DNA of 64,000 bases from Bacteroidaceae bacterium. Its GTDB lineage: Bacteria; Bacteroidota; Bacteroidia; Bacteroidales; Barnesiellaceae_A. Positions 23,782 through 32,832 of this stretch are shown here, one piece after another (positions within the stretch are counted from its first letter, which is position 1; each line of letters starts with the position of its first letter). The notes below the pieces were generated by a model. It did no database searches and had not been told where the DNA came from. It was given only the letters and a program-made list of their open reading frames with translations. The translations under genes and the position numbers were made by a program. The stretch is from contig JAFUOV010000004.1 of NCBI GenBank assembly GCA_017481745.1, forward strand, positions 1-64,000. The letters are read 5' to 3'.

Positions 23782-25593
23782 ATGATAAATCTAATGACTT
23801 CGATGCCTGGCAAACAGGCTCAAAAGTATGGAGAGAGAGAGGCTATTCGCCACAAAGATTATGTAACAAACGAATGGATTTCTGTTTCTTGGAACGAATT
23901 TTCTAAATTGGTTAATACCGCCGCTCTTGCTTTCGCACAGTTGGGTATTAAAGAGAAAGAAAACATAACAACCTTTACACAAAATGCGCTCAATGGCTTG
24001 GTAGTAGACTTTGGAGCTTTCCAAAATCGCATAGTGATAGCCCCCCTCTACGCTACAAGTTCGCCCGAGCAAATCACCTATATCATCAACGAAACCGAGG
24101 CTCGAATACTCTTTGTAGGTGAGCAGACACAATATGATGTATGGCGCGAGGCTTGTGCCAACTGTCCGTTGGTAGAGCATGTTGTTATCTTCGACCGCCA
24201 AGTGGTACGTGCCGAGGACGACACAACCTCGATGTACTTCGATGAGTTTATGGCTCTCGGTGAGAACGCTTCGGACGAAATAAAAGAAGAGGTAGCACGT
24301 CGCACACGCACAGCACGTCCCGAGGACTTGGCTACACTCATTTACACATCGGGTACAACCGGTGAGCCCAAGGGTGTAATGCTCTCGCACTCCAACTACG
24401 ACATCATCATGCGCATACACGAGCAACGCCTCACCATGATCAGCGACGAAGATGTATCGCTCAGCTTCTTGCCCATGACACACATCTTTGAACGCGCATG
24501 GAGCTACTTCTGCCTCACAATGGGTATACGTGTGGTTATCAACCGCGACCCCAAGGCTATTGCAGCTACCGTCAAAGAGATACGCCCCACATTGTTGTGC
24601 AACGTACCCCGCTTCTGGGAGAAAGTATATGCCGGTGTGCAAGACTTCATTTCGAAACAAAAAGGTGCAAAAGCCATAATGATAAAACAAGCCATAAAAA
24701 CCGGTCGCAAGTACTTCCTCGAGTACAAGAGCAAAGGTCGCAACATACCCGCATGGCTCAAGTGGCAATACAACCTTTTCGACAAGTTGGTATTGTCGAA
24801 GATACGTCAAACAGTAGGCGTAGACCGTGGCGTACTCTTCCCCGTAGCAGGAGCACCGCTTGGCGATAGCATCAACGAGTTCTTGTTGTCGTGTGGTATG
24901 CCTATTACTTACGGCTACGGATTGTCAGAAACCACAGCTACCGTATCATGCTTCTTGCCCAACGACTATAAGATAGGTACAGTAGGTACTGTGATGCCCG
25001 AGATTGAAGTTCGCATCGACACCGAAAACAACAACGAAATACTTGTCAAGAGTGGCACTGTAATGCAAGGCTACTACAAGAAACCCGAAGAGACCGCCAA
25101 GGTATTTACCGAAGATGGTTGGTTCCGCACCGGCGATGCCGGTAGCTATGTCGATGGCAAGCTCGCCATTACCGAGCGTATCAAAGACCTCTTCAAGACC
25201 TCAAATGGCAAGTACATTGCACCACAAGCCATCGAGAGCTGCCTTGGTGGCGACAAGTTTATCGAGCAAGTGGCTGTCATTGGCGACCAACGCAAATACG
25301 TAACCGCCATTATCGTACCCGCATACGAGCAACTTGTAGACTATGCCCGCAAGATGCAAATCCAATTCCACACATTTGAAGACTTGGTGTGCAACAAAGA
25401 GATATATAAAATGATAGAAGACCGCATTGCCGAGTTGCAAAAAGGGTTTGCTGCATTTGAGCAAATCAAGAAGTTTACACTCCTGCCCCACGCCTTTACC
25501 ATGGAGCGTGGCGAGTTGACCAACACCCTCAAATTGCGCCGTTCTATCATCAATAAAATCTACAAAAAAGAGATTGACTTGATGTACGTATAA
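23782..25593 (+). CDS. fadD: Long-chain fatty acid--CoA ligase
   Basis: 603 residues from MINLMTSMPGK; the frame extends to 23698 but that part holds the -7 box. It is an AMP-binding enzyme with the P-loop LIYTSGTTGEPKGVMLSH (about 195-212), the YGYGLSETTA motif and GWFRTGDAGSYVDGKL near the hinge. It activates fatty acids to acyl-CoA through an acyl-adenylate. The sequence is of the eukaryotic-like long-chain type common in Bacteroidota. It is monocistronic. The leader RNA upstream may control it. Confidence 0.93.
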   Translation: MINLMTSMPGKQAQKYGEREAIRHKDYVTNEWISVSWNEFSKLVNTAALAFAQLGIKEKENITTFTQNALNGLVVDFGAFQNRIVIAPLYATSSPEQITYIINETEARILFVGEQTQYDVWREACANCPLVEHVVIFDRQVVRAEDDTTSMYFDEFMALGENASDEIKEEVARRTRTARPEDLATLIYTSGTTGEPKGVMLSHSNYDIIMRIHEQRLTMISDEDVSLSFLPMTHIFERAWSYFCLTMGIRVVINRDPKAIAATVKEIRPTLLCNVPRFWEKVYAGVQDFISKQKGAKAIMIKQAIKTGRKYFLEYKSKGRNIPAWLKWQYNLFDKLVLSKIRQTVGVDRGVLFPVAGAPLGDSINEFLLSCGMPITYGYGLSETTATVSCFLPNDYKIGTVGTVMPEIEVRIDTENNNEILVKSGTVMQGYYKKPEETAKVFTEDGWFRTGDAGSYVDGKLAITERIKDLFKTSNGKYIAPQAIESCLGGDKFIEQVAVIGDQRKYVTAIIVPAYEQLVDYARKMQIQFHTFEDLVCNKEIYKMIEDRIAELQKGFAAFEQIKKFTLLPHAFTMERGELTNTLKLRRSIINKIYKKEIDLMYV

Positions 25594-25609
25594 ATTTTTC
25601 GACACAATA

Positions 25610-25654
25610 TTTGGCAAATAACGCAAGGACGTACTACCTTTGTACGCCCTTGCG
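25610..25654 (+). promoter_or_regulatory. prfB promoter embedded in an inverted repeat
   Basis: -33 TTTG (25610-25613), 21-nt spacer, -7 TACCTTTG (25635-25642). The -7 box fills the 7-nt loop of an inverted repeat: arms at 25622-25634 and 25642-25654, 12 of 13 positions paired. The repeat could be an operator, or a fadD terminator built into the next promoter. Confidence 0.7.
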
Positions 25655-25699
25655 CGTTTAGATACACACAAGTGCCGTAAACATAAAACCCCATACCCA

Positions 25700-26809
25700 A
25701 TGATAACAGCCGAACAACTCAAAGAATGTGAAGAAAGACGCAGCGCCCTATACCGCTACTTGGACATCGACAGCAAGAAAATACAAGTAGAGGAAGAAGA
25801 GTTGCGCACCCACGTGCCCGACTTCTGGAACGACCAAAAGAAAGCCGAAGCACAGATGCGTAAGATAAAAGAGATACGCTTCTGGATAGAGGGTTACAAC
25901 GAAGTTGAAAAAGCCGTTGAGGAACTTCAACTCGCCTTTGAGTTTGTAAAAGAGGGCGTTATCGAGGAAGACGATGTAGACAAAGCCTTCCAACGCGCCA
26001 TGAAACTCATCGAAGACCTCGAGTTGCGCAACATGCTACGCCGCGAAGAGGACAAGATGGGAGTAATGCTCAAAATCAACTCGGGAGCCGGTGGTACAGA
26101 GAGTCAAGACTGGGCCTCGATGCTCATGCGACTATACATCCGTTGGGGCGAGCGCAACAACTACAAAGTAGCCATCGCACACCTCATCGAAGGCGACGAA
26201 GCCGGCATCAAATCGGTTTCGATGCAAATCGAAGGCGACTTTGCCTACGGCTACCTCAAGAGCGAGAACGGTGTGCACCGTCTTGTGCGCGTATCGCCCT
26301 ACAATGCCCAAGGCAAGCGCATGACATCATTCGCCTCGGTGTTCGTTACACCCCTCGTCGACGACACCATCGAGGTAAACATCAGCCCGGCACTCATCTC
26401 GTGGGATACCTTCCGCTCGGGTGGAGCCGGTGGTCAGAACGTCAACAAAGTAGAGTCGGGTGTGCGCCTGCGCTACCAATACAAAGACCCCTACACCGGT
26501 GAAGAGGAAGAAATCCTCATCGAAAACACCGAGACACGCGACCAACCCAAGAACAAAGAAAACGCCTTGCGACAACTGCGCTCGATACTCTACGACAAAG
26601 AGTTGAAACACCGCCTGGAAGAGCAAGCCAAGATAGAAGCCGGCAAGAAAAAGATAGAATGGGGCTCGCAGATACGCAGTTACGTATTTGACGACCGTCG
26701 TGTGAAAGACCACCGCACCAACTATCAGACATCCGACGTCAACCGCGTGATGGACGGTGAGATAGACGACTTCATAAAAGCCTACCTCATGGAGTTTGGT
26801 GGCGAATAA
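25700..26809 (+). CDS. prfB: Peptide chain release factor 2
   Basis: 369 residues from MITAEQLKEC. The N-terminal helical domain spans about 1-115. The codon-recognition tripeptide region reads RVSPYN (residues 199-201 SPY; SPF is the usual RF2 form). The catalytic GGQ is at 244-246. It releases peptides at UAA and UGA. The gene is a single open frame: where many bacteria have the CTT TGA C frameshift site (after RYL, residue 21) this gene reads TTG GAC, so there is no autoregulatory +1 shift. TGA stops are used in the window (nadK, nrdG, polA), so RF2 function is needed. Confidence 0.96.
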   Translation: MITAEQLKECEERRSALYRYLDIDSKKIQVEEEELRTHVPDFWNDQKKAEAQMRKIKEIRFWIEGYNEVEKAVEELQLAFEFVKEGVIEEDDVDKAFQRAMKLIEDLELRNMLRREEDKMGVMLKINSGAGGTESQDWASMLMRLYIRWGERNNYKVAIAHLIEGDEAGIKSVSMQIEGDFAYGYLKSENGVHRLVRVSPYNAQGKRMTSFASVFVTPLVDDTIEVNISPALISWDTFRSGGAGGQNVNKVESGVRLRYQYKDPYTGEEEEILIENTETRDQPKNKENALRQLRSILYDKELKHRLEEQAKIEAGKKKIEWGSQIRSYVFDDRRVKDHRTNYQTSDVNRVMDGEIDDFIKAYLMEFGGE

Positions 26810-26857
26810 AGCCCCGCATCGGTTGCCAAGACCGATAAAGGGACACCCCTACGATGC

Positions 26858-26929
26858 GCCTCTGTAGTTCAACGGATAGAATAGCGGTTTCCTAAACCGT
26901 AGATTTGGGTTCGATTCCCAGCGGAGGTA
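26858..26929 (+). tRNA. tRNA-Arg (CCT)
   Basis: A 72-nt cloverleaf. Acceptor GCCTCTG pairs with CGGAGGT (two wobble pairs), anticodon stem GCGGT/ACCGT encloses TTCCTAA with anticodon CCT, and the T arm is TGGG-TTCGATT-CCCA. CCA is not encoded. It follows prfB and is ended by a strong terminator. Confidence 0.94.
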
Positions 26930-26939
26930 CGAAGAATAG

Positions 26940-26972
26940 ATTGGAGCGCATTTTAGAGGCTCCAATTTTTTT
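26940..26972 (+). terminator. Terminator of tRNA-Arg
   Basis: ATTGGAGC pairs with GCTCCAAT, 11-nt loop, then TTTTTT. Confidence 0.85.
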
Positions 26973-27100
26973 GTATATAGCCATAGAGGTACTTGCAGGG
27001 GATACGAAGTGCGTTTCCCTATAAAATACCACCCCAAAAGGTGCGTTTTCCGAAAAAAACCTCATCAATGAGGTATTTCATGCACATAGAACTCAGCAAT

Positions 27101-27137
27101 AAAAAAGCGAGATTGTACCAAGATGGCACAATCTCGC
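27101..27137 (-). terminator. Terminator of the CoA transferase gene
   Basis: On the minus strand GCGAGATTGT pairs perfectly with ACAATCTCGC and is followed by six T. It lies 25 bp after the stop codon. Confidence 0.88.
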
Positions 27138-27162
27138 ATAATTATATAAGGTGTACTCCTTA

Positions 27163-28656
27163 TTATTTGTATTGCGACAAGTCGGTTTTTGTCATGTCGC
27201 CCGAATTGAGGAACTCGGTGTGGAATGCAAACGCTGCCTTGAGGCTGTGGGGTGTATGACCACCGTTTGCCATCTTGTAGTAGTCCCAGAGCAATTCGCG
27301 ATACATGGGGTGTGCACAGTTTTCGATGATAGCCTCGGCGCGTTGGCGAGGAGACTTGGCACGAAGGTCGGCAACACCATGCTCGGTGGCGAGTACCATT
27401 ACCGAGTGCTCGCTGTGGTCGACGTGCGATACCATAGGAACGATAGAACTGATCTTTCCACCCTTGGCTACCGAGGGACAAGCAAAGATTGAGAGGTAGG
27501 CATTGCGAGTAAAGTCGGCAGAACCACCAATACCATTCATCATCTTGGTACCTGTTACGTGTGTACTGTTTACGTTACCAAATATGTCGGCTTCGAGAGC
27601 GGTGTTCATGGTGATAAGACCCAAACGACGCACAATCTCGGGGTGGTTGGTTATTTCGCCGGGACGCAATATTACGCGCTCCTTGAAGTAGTAGATGTTG
27701 TCCATGATGCGGTTGAACATATCGTCGCTGACGGTAAGTGCGCATGTGCTGGCAAATGTACATTTGCCTTGGAACATCAACTCCATAGCCGAGTCTTGTA
27801 CTACCTCGGTATACATTTGGAATTGGGGGATATCGGGGTTAACACCCATTTGTGCCAATACGGCATTGGCGATGTTACCTACACCCGATTGTACGGGAAG
27901 GAATTCTTTGGGAAGAAGACCGTTCTTCAATTGGGCAGCGAGGAAGTTACATACGTTCTCACCGATTTTCGATGTAACAGCATCAACGGGAGCAAAGGGT
28001 TTAACACCGTCCAAGAGGTCGGTCTCGACGATACCGATGATTTTCTTGGGGTCGACCTTGATAACGGGCGAACCAATGCGGTCGCTGGGCTTGTAGATAG
28101 GTATCTCACGACGATAAGGGGGATCGAGCGGAGTGTAAATATCGTGCATACCGCGCATCTTGTCGGTCTCGTGATGATTTACTTCGATGATAAGTTTCTC
28201 GGCAAGCTCGCATACGGTAGGTGCCATACCTACACCTGCGCCCAAGAGGATTTCGCCATTTTCGCTCACCTCGGCAGCCTCGATGATACCCACTTGCATC
28301 TTACCCAAATAGCCATAACGCAATTGTTGCGAGAGGTGCGAGAGGTGCATATCGAAATAATGCATTTCACCGCTGTTGAGCAGGTTGCGAGCATCGGGAT
28401 GCGATTGGTAGGGAGTACGCGACTTGATAGCGTTCACGCGGCTCAATTCACCGTCGATGTAGTCGTTGGTTGATGCACCGGTATAAACACCAATTTTGAA
28501 GGGTCTTCCGGCGTCGTGTTCTTCTTTGGCTCTTTTTGCCAATGCAACGGTAGTTGCCTTAGGTGTACCGGCGGCTGTAAAACCACCAAAACCTACGTTG
28601 TCATCATGGTTGATGTACGAGGCAGCTTCTTCTGGAGTAAGAATTCTGTATGCCAT
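27163..28656 (-). CDS. Acetyl-CoA hydrolase/succinate CoA-transferase family
   Basis: 497 residues, the length of the Cat1/ScpC-type class I CoA transferases. It has VGFGGFTAAGTPKA at the N-terminus, the catalytic glutamate in FQMYTEVVQDSAM (about 295-307), and NGIGGSADFTRNAYLSIFA with the EHGVADLRAKSPRQRA motif near the end. Members move CoA between acetyl-, propionyl- and succinyl-CoA. In succinate- or propionate-forming Bacteroidales this closes the fermentative cycle without using ATP; the exact pair of substrates cannot be fixed here. The gene is followed by a strong terminator and preceded by an unrelated membrane protein gene. Confidence 0.92.
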   Translation of the reverse strand: MAYRILTPEEAASYINHDDNVGFGGFTAAGTPKATTVALAKRAKEEHDAGRPFKIGVYTGASTNDYIDGELSRVNAIKSRTPYQSHPDARNLLNSGEMHYFDMHLSHLSQQLRYGYLGKMQVGIIEAAEVSENGEILLGAGVGMAPTVCELAEKLIIEVNHHETDKMRGMHDIYTPLDPPYRREIPIYKPSDRIGSPVIKVDPKKIIGIVETDLLDGVKPFAPVDAVTSKIGENVCNFLAAQLKNGLLPKEFLPVQSGVGNIANAVLAQMGVNPDIPQFQMYTEVVQDSAMELMFQGKCTFASTCALTVSDDMFNRIMDNIYYFKERVILRPGEITNHPEIVRRLGLITMNTALEADIFGNVNSTHVTGTKMMNGIGGSADFTRNAYLSIFACPSVAKGGKISSIVPMVSHVDHSEHSVMVLATEHGVADLRAKSPRQRAEAIIENCAHPMYRELLWDYYKMANGGHTPHSLKAAFAFHTEFLNSGDMTKTDLSQYK

Positions 28657-28700
28657 AGTGTTTTTAATAGATTGAGGTTTTTATAACGTCCTTTTATTTG

Positions 28701-29225
28701 TTAGTATTTTCTGTTTAAAATCTCACTTGCTACAACTGCTTGTCGCCAGTCGATATTCTCGCTATCAAAGGCTATCGCATCGGGCTCGTCGGCATAGATG
28801 CCGCTGTCCGAGATTTCGTCTTGCATAATTGAGGTTGTCGTGGCTTTTATCCCCTCTTCGGGTAGCTTTGTGCTTTCTCTTTTTAGCGATTCATGGGGCA
28901 AGACATCGGGCAACTTTTTCTCTATCACTGTGGGCTGTTCCACTTGTGCTTGCACAAGCGGGCGACCCTCGCGCAAAGCGCGGAAGATGTCATCGAGCGA
29001 TGTCATTACTTGTGGTTGCTCCTCGGGCAACTCGTCATAGTACTCCTCATCGGCATTATCGGCATATACATCTTGTGGCGAAGGCATATACTCCTCGTCG
29101 GCAGGATGCGACTGTGGCTTACGTTGTGTTTTTTCGAGGGCTTTTTTCTTGGCTCTGCTCTGAAAAATCGGTGCAAAAATTCCCAACGCAAGACAAATAA
29201 TGTAGATTATATCCGATAAATCCAT
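28701..29225 (-). CDS. Acidic single-helix membrane protein, unknown
   Basis: 174 residues from MDLSDIIYIICLALGIFAPI, the start that places a membrane helix at residues 4-22; upstream in-frame codons overlap the promoter. The rest is cytosolic, very acidic and low in hydrophobics, with a short conserved-looking block LDDIFRALREGRP (about 76-88) and a C-terminal IDWRQAVVASEILNRKY, a segment also seen at the end of other Bacteroidota hypotheticals. I do not recognise a function. It is upstream of the CoA transferase on the same strand (44 bp), perhaps co-transcribed. Confidence 0.75.
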   Translation of the reverse strand: MDLSDIIYIICLALGIFAPIFQSRAKKKALEKTQRKPQSHPADEEYMPSPQDVYADNADEEYYDELPEEQPQVMTSLDDIFRALREGRPLVQAQVEQPTVIEKKLPDVLPHESLKRESTKLPEEGIKATTTSIMQDEISDSGIYADEPDAIAFDSENIDWRQAVVASEILNRKY

Positions 29226-29246
29226 CTTTATTCGTAATTTTGCACA

Positions 29247-29278
29247 CAAATATAAGTGTTTCTTAAATGAAAAACAAG
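29247..29278 (-). promoter_or_regulatory. Promoter of the acidic membrane protein gene
   Basis: -7 TATATTTG on the minus strand (29247-29254) with CTTG 20 nt upstream (29275-29278) as a near-match -33. Confidence 0.6.
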
Positions 29279-29351
29279 TATTACAAGGTTTATAATAAAA
29301 GAAAGGGCAGTTTCTCAACCACCCTTCTCTAAATTAACCTAAACCTTAACT

Positions 29352-29411
29352 ATGAAAAAATTTATATATTGCCGGCGCAAAATAAAACAAAATTATTTTC
29401 ATTCGCAATAA
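29352..29411 (+). other. Possible 19-codon leader frame before miaB
   Basis: ATG AAA AAA TTT starts a 19-codon frame (MKKFIYCRRKIKQNYFHSQ) ending in TAA, 80 bp before miaB. The preceding AACCTAAACCTTAACT looks like a typical Bacteroidota 5' leader. Start context is plausible, but there is no independent support. It could be a leader peptide or chance. Confidence 0.2.
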
Positions 29412-29491
29412 ATTATAAGAATTTTTTACATAAAACCAATAATTTGTTTTTCACAAAGAACTATTTTAACGACAAAAATTGTAAAATAAAT

Positions 29492-30859
29492 ATGGCAACA
29501 AAACAAAACAAATCATTGGACATGCCTACCGGCGAAAAAAAACTTTTCATTGAGACCTATGGCTGTCAAATGAATGTAGCTGATAGCGAGGTTGTGGCTT
29601 CAATCATGGAGATGCAAGGCTACCACCTTTGCGACAATATCGAAGATGCCGATGCTATCTTTGTAAATACATGCTCTATACGCGACAACGCCGAGCAGAA
29701 AATCATATCGCGACTGGCATATCTGCGCTCACTCAAGCGCAAGAAGTCGCACCTTATCGTGGGTATATTGGGTTGTATGGCAGAGCGCGTACGCGAAGAA
29801 CTTGTAACAGAGCATGGTGTAGACCTTGTTGCCGGTCCCGATGCTTACCTCGACCTGCCGGCTCTTATATCGGCTGTCGAACAGGGCGAACAGGCGGTAA
29901 ACGTAAACCTTTCTACCACCGAGACCTACCGCGATATTGTACCGGCTCGTATGGGCAACAGCCGCGTCTCGGGCTACATATCAATCATGCGCGGTTGCAA
30001 CAACTTCTGCTCCTATTGCATTGTACCCTACACTCGTGGTCGTGAACGCAGCCGCGAGCCGGAGAGCATCTTACGCGAACTTGCCGACCTGAAAGAACGC
30101 GGATTTAAAGAGGCTATCCTGCTGGGACAGAATGTCAATTCGTACCACTATGTAGCAGCCGATGGTAGTGTGATAGACTTTCCCGCGCTACTGCACATGG
30201 TTGCCACAGCAGCCGGCGAGGGTATGCGCATACGATTTACCACGTCGCACCCCAAAGATATGAGCGACGAGATACTCGAAGCCATTGCTGCACACAAGGC
30301 TTTGTGTCATCATATACACCTGCCTGTACAATCGGGCAGCAACCGCATATTGCAGTTGATGAACCGCAAATATACCCGCGAGTGGTATCTCGACCGCGTG
30401 GCTGCCATTCGTCGCATCATACCCGATTGCGGTATTACGAGCGACTTGTTCTGCGGTTTCCACTCGGAAAGCGAGGAAGATTTTGAGCAAACCTTGTCGC
30501 TCATGCGCGAGGTAGGATACGACTCGTCATTCCTATTTAAATACTCTGAACGTCCAGGCACTTTTGCATCGAAACATCTGCCCGACGACATAAGCGAGGA
30601 GGTGAAGATAGCACGCTTGCAACGCATGATAGAGCTACAAAACGAGTTGTCGCTTGAGAGTAACCGCCGCGATATAGGAAAGAGCTTCGAGGTACTTGTA
30701 GAGGGCTACTCGAAGCGCTCTCGCGAACAACTCTTTGGTCGCACACAACAGAACAAAGTGGTTGTTTTCCCACGTGGCAACCACCACATCGGCGACTTCG
30801 TAACCGTAAAAGTGTATGAAGCATCGTCGGCAACCCTCTTGGGAGAGGAGGTGTTGTAG
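29492..30859 (+). CDS. miaB: tRNA 2-methylthio-N6-isopentenyladenosine synthase
   Basis: 455 residues from MATKQNKSLD; the open frame upstream (to 29369) is AT-rich and unlike the family. The N-terminal MTTase domain has cysteines in YGCQMN, NTCSIR and LGCMAER. The radical SAM cluster is GCNNFCSYCIVPYTRGRE (CxxxCxxC). A TRAM domain ends the protein (EVLVEGYSKRS onwards). It adds a methylthio group to i6A37 of tRNAs. It is followed after 2 bp by an MFS transporter and then an HD protein, apparently one operon. Confidence 0.96.
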   Translation: MATKQNKSLDMPTGEKKLFIETYGCQMNVADSEVVASIMEMQGYHLCDNIEDADAIFVNTCSIRDNAEQKIISRLAYLRSLKRKKSHLIVGILGCMAERVREELVTEHGVDLVAGPDAYLDLPALISAVEQGEQAVNVNLSTTETYRDIVPARMGNSRVSGYISIMRGCNNFCSYCIVPYTRGRERSREPESILRELADLKERGFKEAILLGQNVNSYHYVAADGSVIDFPALLHMVATAAGEGMRIRFTTSHPKDMSDEILEAIAAHKALCHHIHLPVQSGSNRILQLMNRKYTREWYLDRVAAIRRIIPDCGITSDLFCGFHSESEEDFEQTLSLMREVGYDSSFLFKYSERPGTFASKHLPDDISEEVKIARLQRMIELQNELSLESNRRDIGKSFEVLVEGYSKRSREQLFGRTQQNKVVVFPRGNHHIGDFVTVKVYEASSATLLGEEVL

Positions 30860-30861
30860 AG

Positions 30862-32061
30862 ATGAACAGCAACGAGGTCAATAGAGAACGTCCACGCCTG
30901 TGGACTCCGAGTTTCTGTGCTGTAGCAGCCGGTAACTTCCTTTTGTTTTTCTCTTTCTACCTACTGCTACCCATATTGCCCATGTACGTGGGCGAGACGT
31001 TCCATGCCGACAAAGCACTCACCGGCATGGTATTGGCATCCTACACGATTATGGCACTACTGGTGCGCCCGGTCAGTGGTTTTATGGTCGACAGCTTTCC
31101 GCGTAAGAAGTTGTTGATAATATGCTATACCATATTCATGCTCTTCTTCTGCGGATACTTGCTTGCAGGCACGCTGTTGCTGTTTACGCTCATTCGCGCT
31201 ACACATGGAGCCGCCTTCGGATTGGTTACTGTGTCCAATAGCACAATGGCAATAGACATCATGCCCGCCGAGCGCCGAGGCGAAGGCATTGGTTACTATG
31301 GTGTTAGCAACAACCTTGCAATGGCTTTCGGACCCTCTATATCGCTATATTTCTACGAGACATTGCACGAATTTACCCCCATTTTTATGATTTCGGTGGT
31401 AACGTCGCTACTCGGATTGTGCTGCGTTTCGCTGATAAAATCGCCCGACAAGACACCACAAACAACCAACAAAGCCTTGTCGCTCGACCGTTTTGTATTG
31501 GTAAAAGGCATACCGGAGATGCTGCCGGTGATATTCTTCTCGTTCAGCTACGGCATACTATCGACCTACCTTGCCGTCTACGGGCGCACCGAAATAGGTA
31601 TAACCGACGGAACAGGGCTTTTCTTTGTCATAATGGCATGCGGACTTGTTCTCTCTCGACTGCGCGTAGGGCAGCTGCTCAATCGTGGTAAAGTATGGCA
31701 AAGCATCTTGCTGGGCATGATATTGTGCTTGATAGGTTTTGGCATATTTGTACTCTTCCGTCAGCCTTCGGGTTTCTACTCTGCCGCCTTTGTTCTGGGT
31801 CTTGGCTATGGCACTATGTGCTCGTCGTTGCAAGCGATGTTTATCAACCTTGCACCGCATAACCGTCGTGGCACAGCCAACTCTACCTACTTCACCGCAT
31901 GGGATTTGGGTATAGGCATCGGCGTGTTTGTGGGCGGACATATTGCCGAGGTAACCAATTACGCCACAGCCTATCGCACCGGATTGTGCGTATCGGCAGT
32001 AGGATGCTTGATATTCTACTTTATCATCCGTCAACATTTTGAACGAAACAAATTGCGATAA
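30862..32061 (+). CDS. MFS transporter
   Basis: 399 residues with about twelve membrane helices. The loop between helices 2 and 3 (RPVSGFMVDSFPRKKLL) has the MFS motif A pattern, and GAAFGLVTVSNSTMAIDIMP follows in helices 4-5. It resembles the drug-efflux/sugar-efflux branch, but no substrate can be assigned. Start is 2 bp after the miaB stop; the next gene begins 1 bp after its own stop, so all three are translationally linked. Confidence 0.9.
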   Translation: MNSNEVNRERPRLWTPSFCAVAAGNFLLFFSFYLLLPILPMYVGETFHADKALTGMVLASYTIMALLVRPVSGFMVDSFPRKKLLIICYTIFMLFFCGYLLAGTLLLFTLIRATHGAAFGLVTVSNSTMAIDIMPAERRGEGIGYYGVSNNLAMAFGPSISLYFYETLHEFTPIFMISVVTSLLGLCCVSLIKSPDKTPQTTNKALSLDRFVLVKGIPEMLPVIFFSFSYGILSTYLAVYGRTEIGITDGTGLFFVIMACGLVLSRLRVGQLLNRGKVWQSILLGMILCLIGFGIFVLFRQPSGFYSAAFVLGLGYGTMCSSLQAMFINLAPHNRRGTANSTYFTAWDLGIGIGVFVGGHIAEVTNYATAYRTGLCVSAVGCLIFYFIIRQHFERNKLR

Positions 32062-32062
32062 A

Positions 32063-32692
32063 ATGATAACATCGACACTGCAAGAGTACATCGAACAATA
32101 TATCATACCCCGCTACACAACATTCGACAAGGCACACAACCTATCGCACGTACAAGCCGTAATAGAACGCAGCCTATCGTTGGCTCGGCAATACAATGCC
32201 AACACCGACATGGCGTACACCATAGCAGCATATCACGACTTGGGTCTGTGCAAAGGCAGAGAGTTGCACCACATCGTATCGGGCGAAATATTGACAGCCG
32301 ACAAGGCACTGCAACAATGGTTCTCGACCGAACAAATACTCACCATGCGCGAGGCTGTCGAAGACCACCGCGCATCGAGCCAACATGCCCCTCGCTCTAT
32401 CTATGGCTGTATTGTTGCCGAGGCAGACCGTCAGATAGACCCCGACACAACCCTCCGTCGCACCGTACAATATGGGCTGAAACACCTCGAAACCAACGAC
32501 CGCGAAACGCACTATCAACGATTTTGCGACCATCTGCAAGAGAAATATGCCGAAGGCGGTTATCTGCAAATATGGCTGCCCGAGAGCGATAACGCACAAC
32601 GCTTGCAGCAGCTACGCAACGTTATAGCCAACAAAACAATGTTACGACAATCATTTGACAAGATATTCGATGAAGAGATAACAAACTCATAA
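32063..32692 (+). CDS. HD-domain phosphohydrolase
   Basis: 209 residues from MITSTLQEY. It has the metal-binding HD pattern NLSHVQAVIERS (His), AAYHDLGL (His-Asp) and a later DHRAS region. The family includes YedJ-like nucleotide or metal-dependent phosphohydrolases; the substrate is unknown. It is the last gene of the miaB-MFS-HD run. Confidence 0.85.
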   Translation: MITSTLQEYIEQYIIPRYTTFDKAHNLSHVQAVIERSLSLARQYNANTDMAYTIAAYHDLGLCKGRELHHIVSGEILTADKALQQWFSTEQILTMREAVEDHRASSQHAPRSIYGCIVAEADRQIDPDTTLRRTVQYGLKHLETNDRETHYQRFCDHLQEKYAEGGYLQIWLPESDNAQRLQQLRNVIANKTMLRQSFDKIFDEEITNS

Positions 32693-32792
32693 CAAGAAAC
32701 AGCAACTGCCAAACACACCTGCTTCAATACACAATTGAGCAAGCCCTAAACAAGATATTATACTTTACAGCGGTTTTTTCAGAATAAAAGTG

Positions 32793-32800
32793 TAATTTTG
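32793..32800 (+). promoter_or_regulatory. -7 element of cvpA
   Basis: TAATTTTG with a T-rich -33 region (GTTTTTTC near 32772-32780). The expected start near 32807 nearly coincides with the first ATG at 32809, which supports the later ATG at 32833 as the true start. Confidence 0.6.
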
Positions 32801-32832
32801 CATCACACATGGAAACCCATATATTTACAGAT

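Noticed and set aside
26815..26838. ATCGGT/ACCGAT hairpin after prfB as a terminator
   Set aside because: Only 6 bp and no T-run follows; too weak to call.
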